Assembly (NCBI RefSeq): GCF_018128905.1
Contig: NZ_CP063808.1
Location: forward strand, 2,542,001-2,606,000
DNA: 64,000 bases
Origin: Streptomyces sp. A2-16
Lineage (GTDB): Bacteria > Actinomycetota > Actinomycetes > Streptomycetales > Streptomycetaceae
Direction of reading: 5' to 3'
Positions 60,345-64,000 of the stretch are shown here, one piece after another. Numbering within the stretch: position 1 is the stretch's first letter; every line of letters begins with the position of its first letter. The translations under genes and the position numbers were made by a program. The notes below the pieces were generated by a model, which did no database searches, was not told the origin of the DNA, and worked only from the letters and a program-made list of their open reading frames with translations.

Positions 60345-61490
60345 GTGCAGGCAGCAAGCGAATCCCCTCAACAGCCCTCCGGGCGGCTCCACCGGGCCCG
60401 TGCCCTCTACCGGAACGTGTCGAAGCGCAGGACCGCCTGGCTGCTGCTCAAGGACACCGTCAACTCGTGCATCGAGTACCGCATCCTGGGGCTCGCCGCC
60501 GAGGCCGCGTTCTTCTCGCTGCTGTCCGTGCCGCCCCTGCTGCTCAGCCTCATCGGCCTGCTCGGCTACGTCGACGACTGGACCGGCACCGACAGCATCA
60601 GCAGCCTGGAGGCCAACCTCCTGGACGCCGCGCGCACGGTCCTGTCCGACAAGGGGGTACGGGAGATCGCGCAGCCGATCCTCGACGACGTGATGAAGGG
60701 CGGCCGTCCCGACGTCATCTCCGTCGGCTTCCTGTTCGCCCTGTGGTCCGGCTCCCGCGCGGTGAACGTCTTCATCGACACCATCACCGTCATGTACGGC
60801 CTCGACGGGGTCCGCGGCATCGTCAAGACCCGGCTCGTGGCGTTCGCGCTGTTCGTCGCGGCGCTGCTGATCGGCTCGGTGGCGCTGCCGCTGATGGTGG
60901 CGGGACCGGACGCGGTGGTGCGGATCGTGCCCTGGTCGACGACGGTGGTCCAGGTCCTGTACTGGCCCGTGGTGATCATCTTGTCCATCGCCTTCCTGAC
61001 CACGCTGTACCACGTGTCGGTGCCGGTGCGCTCCCCGTGGATCGAGGACGTCCCCGGCGCCCTGGTGGCCCTCGCCATGTGGGTCCTGGGCAGTTTCCTG
61101 CTCCGCATCTACCTGCAGAGCACCGTCGAGGGCGCGACGATCTACGGCTCGCTCGCCGCGGCCGTGGCGGTGCTGCTGTGGATCGGGGTCTCGGCCTTCG
61201 CGGTCCTGGTGGGCGCGGCCGTCAACGCGGCGATCGACCGCGTCTGGCCGGCCGCGGCGACGGCGGCGGCGCGGGCGGCGAACGAGCGGGTGCGGGAGGC
61301 GCAGGTCGCGGAGTACGTGGCTCGGGCGGCGGCAGCGGTCCGGGACGCCGACGTCGATTCGGACGACCCCGACATGCCCTCGGAGTTCCCGGAGAGGTGG
61401 TCGCGCTTCCTGCCGCCGGAGGATGTGACGTCCCGTCTGCGCACGCATGCGAAGTCGACGCACCCCCCTCAGAAGCCGGAGCGCTCCTGA
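60345..61490 (+). CDS. YihY/BrkB-family membrane protein
   Basis: A 381-residue protein of the YihY family with six helices: LGLAAEAAFFSLLSVPPLLLSLIGLLG, LFALWSGSRAVNVFIDTI, LVAFALFVAALLIGSVALPL and the C-terminal YGSLAAAVAVLLWIGVSAFAVLVGAAVNA. It lacks any RNase activity despite its old RNase BN name; inner-membrane function unclear. The GTG at 60345 is the start by homology. It converges with the NmrA-type gene. Confidence 0.9.
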   Translation: MQAASESPQQPSGRLHRARALYRNVSKRRTAWLLLKDTVNSCIEYRILGLAAEAAFFSLLSVPPLLLSLIGLLGYVDDWTGTDSISSLEANLLDAARTVLSDKGVREIAQPILDDVMKGGRPDVISVGFLFALWSGSRAVNVFIDTITVMYGLDGVRGIVKTRLVAFALFVAALLIGSVALPLMVAGPDAVVRIVPWSTTVVQVLYWPVVIILSIAFLTTLYHVSVPVRSPWIEDVPGALVALAMWVLGSFLLRIYLQSTVEGATIYGSLAAAVAVLLWIGVSAFAVLVGAAVNAAIDRVWPAAATAAARAANERVREAQVAEYVARAAAAVRDADVDSDDPDMPSEFPERWSRFLPPEDVTSRLRTHAKSTHPPQKPERS

Positions 61491-61518
61491 GGGGACACGT
61501 CGTGGGCCGGGGGCCGGT

Positions 61519-61549
61519 GGGGGCTGATCGCGCGGTTCCGCGCGCCCCC
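61519..61549. repeat. Streptomyces intergenic repeat element acting as terminator
   Basis: GGGGG, then CTGATCGCGCGGTTCCGCGCG, then CCCCC; the inner stem CGCGCGG-TT-CCGCGCG (61529-61544) sits inside paired G5/C5. The CTGATCGCGCRGTTCC core is a repeat that I recall from many intergenic sites in Streptomyces genomes. It lies between convergent genes. Confidence 0.55.
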
Positions 61550-61569
61550 GGTGGGACCACTCGCCGCGG

Positions 61570-62406
61570 TCATGCCTTCCACGTTCCCGCGGCCGCCTCC
61601 TCCCTCGCGAACTCCGTGAAGTCCCGTGGCTCGCGGGCGAGTACCTGCCGGACCCCGTCCGACAGGTAGGCGTTCCGACCGTCCAGCAGCTGCGTGAACG
61701 CCTCCACCAGGGCGTCCACCTCCTGCGCCGGGACCCCGAACCCCGCCAGGTTCTCGCCGTACTCCCGCGGCGACACCGCCCGATACGTCAGCTCGCGCCC
61801 CGTCGCCTGCGCGATCTCGGCCACCGCCTCGCCGAAGGTCAGCAGCCGTGGCCCGGAGACGGTGACCGTCTCGCCGACATAGCGGTCGCCCGACACCAGC
61901 GCGGCCGCCACCACGTCCCCGATGTCCCGCACGTCCACGAACGGCTCCCGCACCTCACCGGCCGGAAACACCAGCTCGCCGCTCAGCCGCAGCTCCTCCA
62001 CCAGCGGCCCCTCGCTGAAGTTCTGCGCGAACCACGCGGCCCGTACGACCGTCCAGTCGGCCTTCGACGCGTGCAGCGCCTCCTCCGCGTCCCGCGCCCG
62101 GTCCTGCCCCCGCGACGACAGCAGCACCAGCCGCCGCACGCCGACGTCCACCGCTTCCCTGGCGAGGGCCCCGACCGCCTCGGCGGCCCCCGGGGCGCCG
62201 ATGTCCGAGGGGTACACGAGGTACGCCGCGTCCGCGCCCCGCAGCACCTGCGCCCACGTCGACCGGTCCTGCCAGTCGAACCCCTGCGCCCGCGAGGCCG
62301 CCCTGACCGTCAGCCCCGCCGCCTGCGCGGACCGCGCCACCCGGCTGCCCGTACGACCCGAGGCACCGGTCACCACCACTGTCATGTTCCGCGAGTTCTC
62401 CGTCAT
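61570..62406 (-). CDS. NmrA-like NAD(P)-binding reductase
   Basis: A 278-residue atypical short-chain dehydrogenase: VVVTGASGRTGSRVARSAQAAG (GxxGxxG), VGVRRLVLLSSRGQD, TVVRAAWFAQNFSEG and EPFVDVRDIGDVVAAAL. Family members (NmrA, ergot-type AgnA, azoreductase-like) sense or reduce with NADP. It diverges from the AraC gene with an 81-bp gap, suggesting that the AraC protein controls it, as is common in Streptomyces. Confidence 0.9.
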   Translation of the reverse strand: MTENSRNMTVVVTGASGRTGSRVARSAQAAGLTVRAASRAQGFDWQDRSTWAQVLRGADAAYLVYPSDIGAPGAAEAVGALAREAVDVGVRRLVLLSSRGQDRARDAEEALHASKADWTVVRAAWFAQNFSEGPLVEELRLSGELVFPAGEVREPFVDVRDIGDVVAAALVSGDRYVGETVTVSGPRLLTFGEAVAEIAQATGRELTYRAVSPREYGENLAGFGVPAQEVDALVEAFTQLLDGRNAYLSDGVRQVLAREPRDFTEFAREEAAAGTWKA

Positions 62407-62487
62407 GCCATCGAGTCAACTGCCGCCCGCCGCAAGGGACCATCGCTGAACGGCTCATTCCCATGCGCACGCGTCTACGCTGACCGT

Positions 62488-63429
62488 ATGGACGCTCTGG
62501 CAGGCCTGCTGGAAGGACCGCGGGCGCGTGGCGCCTTCATGATCCGCGCGTGTTTCGACCCGCCGTGGGCGGTGCGGGTGGAGGACCGGGCGCCCCTGAC
62601 CGTGATGCTGATGGTCCGCGGGGAGGCCGTGATCCTGCCCGACACGGGCGAGCGGATCCGGCTGCGCCCCGGCGACCTCGCCATCGCCCGCGGCCCCGAC
62701 CCCTACACTTGCGCCGACGACCCCGGTACAGCCCCGCAGGCGCTGATCCTGCCCAACGCGGAGTGCCGCTATCCGGACGGGCGCGCCCTGAACGGCTCCA
62801 TGGACCTCGGGGTGCGCAGCTGGGGCGACCGGCTCGACGGCGAGACCGTCGTCCTCATCGGGACGTACCTGATGGAGGGGGAGATCAGCAACCGCCTCCT
62901 GGACGCGCTTCCACCGCTGCTGTCGCTGACCACCGACGTGTGGGAGTGCCCCCTGACGCCCCTCCTCATGGAGGAGATCGTGCGCGACGAACCGGGCCAG
63001 GAGGTGGTGCTGGACCGGATGCTCGATCTCCTGGTCATCGCCGCGCTCCGGGCCTGGTTCTCCCGGCCCGAGGCGGAGGCGCCCGCGTGGTACGCGGCAC
63101 TGGCGGACCCCGTGGTGGGGCGCGTGCTGCGGCTGGTGCAGGACGATCCCGCGCATCCGTGGACGGTGGCGTCCCTGGCGGCGAAGGCCGGGGTGTCGCG
63201 CGCGGCGCTCGCCCGGCGGTTCAGCGAGCTGGTCGGGGAGCCGGTGATGGCCTACCTGACCGGGTGGCGGATGGCGCTGGCGGCGGACCTCCTGCGGGGG
63301 AGCTCGTCCACCCTCGACGCGATCGCCCGGCAGGTCGGCTACGGCAGTGCGTTCGCTCTGTCCAGTGCGTTCAAGAGGGCGTACGGGGTCAGCCCGCAGG
63401 AGTTCCGGCTGCGGATCGGCCCGTCGTAA
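62488..63429 (+). CDS. AraC-family regulator with cupin-type N-terminus
   Basis: A 313-residue regulator. N-terminal AraC-type cupin (DRAPLTVMLMVRGEAVILPDTGERIRLRPGDLAIARG) and C-terminal double HTH (WTVASLAAKAGVSRAALARRFSELVGEP ... LDAIARQVGYGSAFALSSAFKRAYGVSPQEFR). ATG 62488 is preceded by TACGCT (62475-62480) at 7 nt, a leaderless start; the longer open frame beyond it is not coding. Probably regulates the divergent NmrA-like gene. Confidence 0.92.
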   Translation: MDALAGLLEGPRARGAFMIRACFDPPWAVRVEDRAPLTVMLMVRGEAVILPDTGERIRLRPGDLAIARGPDPYTCADDPGTAPQALILPNAECRYPDGRALNGSMDLGVRSWGDRLDGETVVLIGTYLMEGEISNRLLDALPPLLSLTTDVWECPLTPLLMEEIVRDEPGQEVVLDRMLDLLVIAALRAWFSRPEAEAPAWYAALADPVVGRVLRLVQDDPAHPWTVASLAAKAGVSRAALARRFSELVGEPVMAYLTGWRMALAADLLRGSSSTLDAIARQVGYGSAFALSSAFKRAYGVSPQEFRLRIGPS

Positions 63430-63438
63430 CCTGGGGAG

Positions 63439-64000
63439 ATGTACACCGAACGGCCTTCCCGGCTCGCCGGCGCCGTCGTCTGGACCGGGGACGGCTCCGG
63501 GCGGGTACTGCCCGACGGGTGCATGGATCTGCTCTGGCACGAGGGGCGGCTGCTTGTCGCCGGCCCCGACACCCGGGCCCATGTCACCGCGGGCGCCCCC
63601 GGCACCTGGGTCGGCCTGCGCTTCTACCCCGGCTCCGCGCCCGCCTTCCTGGGCGTGCCCGCGCACGAACTGCGCGACCTGCGGGTCGAGTTGGCCGACC
63701 TCTGGCCGGTTCCGGAGGTACGGCGGCTGCGGAGCCGCATCGCCGGGGCCCCGGACCCCACCACGGCGCTCGAGGAGGTCGTGGCGGAGCGCGCGGCGCC
63801 TGTCGACCCCGTCCTGCGCGCTCTCGTGACCCGTCTCGACGCGGGCCGCCCCGTCGCCGCCACCGCCGACGAACTCGGCCTGGGAGCACGCCAGTTGCAC
63901 CGCCGATCCCTTGTGGCGTTCGGGTACGGGCCGAAGACGCTGGCCCGGATCCTGCGGCTGCGGCGCGCCCTCGCGCTGGCGCGGTCCGGGGTGCCGTACG
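63439..64000 (+). CDS. AraC-type regulator with DUF6597-like N-terminus (cut by window end)
   Basis: The first 187 codons of a regulator. N-terminal domain [36 protein letters not shown] is typical of AraC proteins of the DUF6597 type; the first HTH ([36 protein letters not shown]) is present at the end. Start ATG 63439 with TAACCT (63427-63432) 6 nt upstream. The 3' end lies outside the window. Confidence 0.85.
   Translation, partial: MYTERPSRLAGAVVWTGDGSGRVLPDGCMDLLWHEGRLLVAGPDTRAHVTAGAPGTWVGLRFYPGSAPAFLGVPAHELRDLRVELADLWPVPEVRRLRSRIAGAPDPTTALEEVVAERAAPVDPVLRALVTRLDAGRPVAATADELGLGARQLHRRSLVAFGYGPKTLARILRLRRALALARSGVPY

Noticed and set aside
60092..61669. A 525-codon plus-strand frame overlapping the YihY gene
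   Set aside because: The YihY frame has a clear membrane-protein pattern; the other is its shifted shadow.

Overview
The window is about 70% GC. Its genes have strong third-position G/C bias, GTG starts, frequent 4-base ATGA overlaps, and several Streptomyces-restricted families (SAV2148-type HEPN protein, DUF6059-like peptide, acyl-CoA carboxylase epsilon subunit, short RRHVDL leader peptide). It reads as chromosomal Streptomyces DNA. I see no tRNA, rRNA, IS element, transposase, integrase or CRISPR array.

Region 1 (1-15.9 kb) looks like the edge of a secondary-metabolite locus. A minus-strand run encodes an asparagine-synthetase-like amide ligase whose glutaminase site is destroyed, an O-methyltransferase-fold protein, an F420/flavin-type LLM oxidoreductase and a glycosyltransferase. 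A second LLM oxidoreductase converges on it. Next come an EmrB-type exporter with a TetR regulator and a clear TGAACA/TGTTCA operator, an MMPL exporter, acyl-CoA carboxylase beta and epsilon subunits, a DUF6059-like peptide, and a convergent response regulator/sensor kinase pair.

Region 2 (16.2-29.1 kb) is mostly housekeeping or general: glgX, a copper amine oxidase that appears split over two secreted proteins, a HEPN-domain protein, a DEDDh exonuclease, a DMT exporter divergent from a LysR regulator, a phosphotransferase and a three-gene sugar ABC importer without its own ATPase.

Region 3 (29.1-31.5 kb) is an antibiotic-resistance pair, erm (23S rRNA methyltransferase) and mgt (macrolide glycosyltransferase), arranged like the lrm-mgt pair of S. 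lividans. Upstream of erm there is a WhiB7/WblC-like promoter, a leaderless 39-codon leader ORF and a hairpin whose last base touches the Shine-Dalgarno sequence. mgt has its own promoter of the same geometry, overlapped by a perfect 14-bp palindrome.

Region 4 (31.5-50.7 kb) holds an MMPL transporter, a DUF1697/NTF2-like/ketopantoate-reductase-like trio, and a long minus-strand sulfur-assimilation operon: leader peptide - sulfite reductase - zinc-ribbon peptide - cysH - cysC - cysD - cysN - small ORF - ssuA - ssuB - ssuC - sirohydrochlorin chelatase. A GNAT enzyme, a secreted protein, a GAF regulator and an AidB-like acyl-CoA dehydrogenase follow.

Region 5 (50.8-59.8 kb) is the most interesting part: a six-gene minus-strand cluster with sbnA and sbnB (L-2,3-diaminopropionate synthesis), a SyrP-like dioxygenase, a free-standing adenylation-thiolation protein, a membrane protein with the layout of epsilon-poly-lysine synthetase minus its adenylation domain (thiolation domain, six membrane helices, three hexapeptide-repeat-like soluble domains), and a multi-spanning acyltransferase-like protein. 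I infer a poly- or oligo-diaminopropionate pathway, possibly hydroxylated, built on a split Pls-type synthetase. The right end (60.3-64 kb) carries a YihY protein, an NmrA-type reductase and two AraC-type regulators, the last cut by the window edge.
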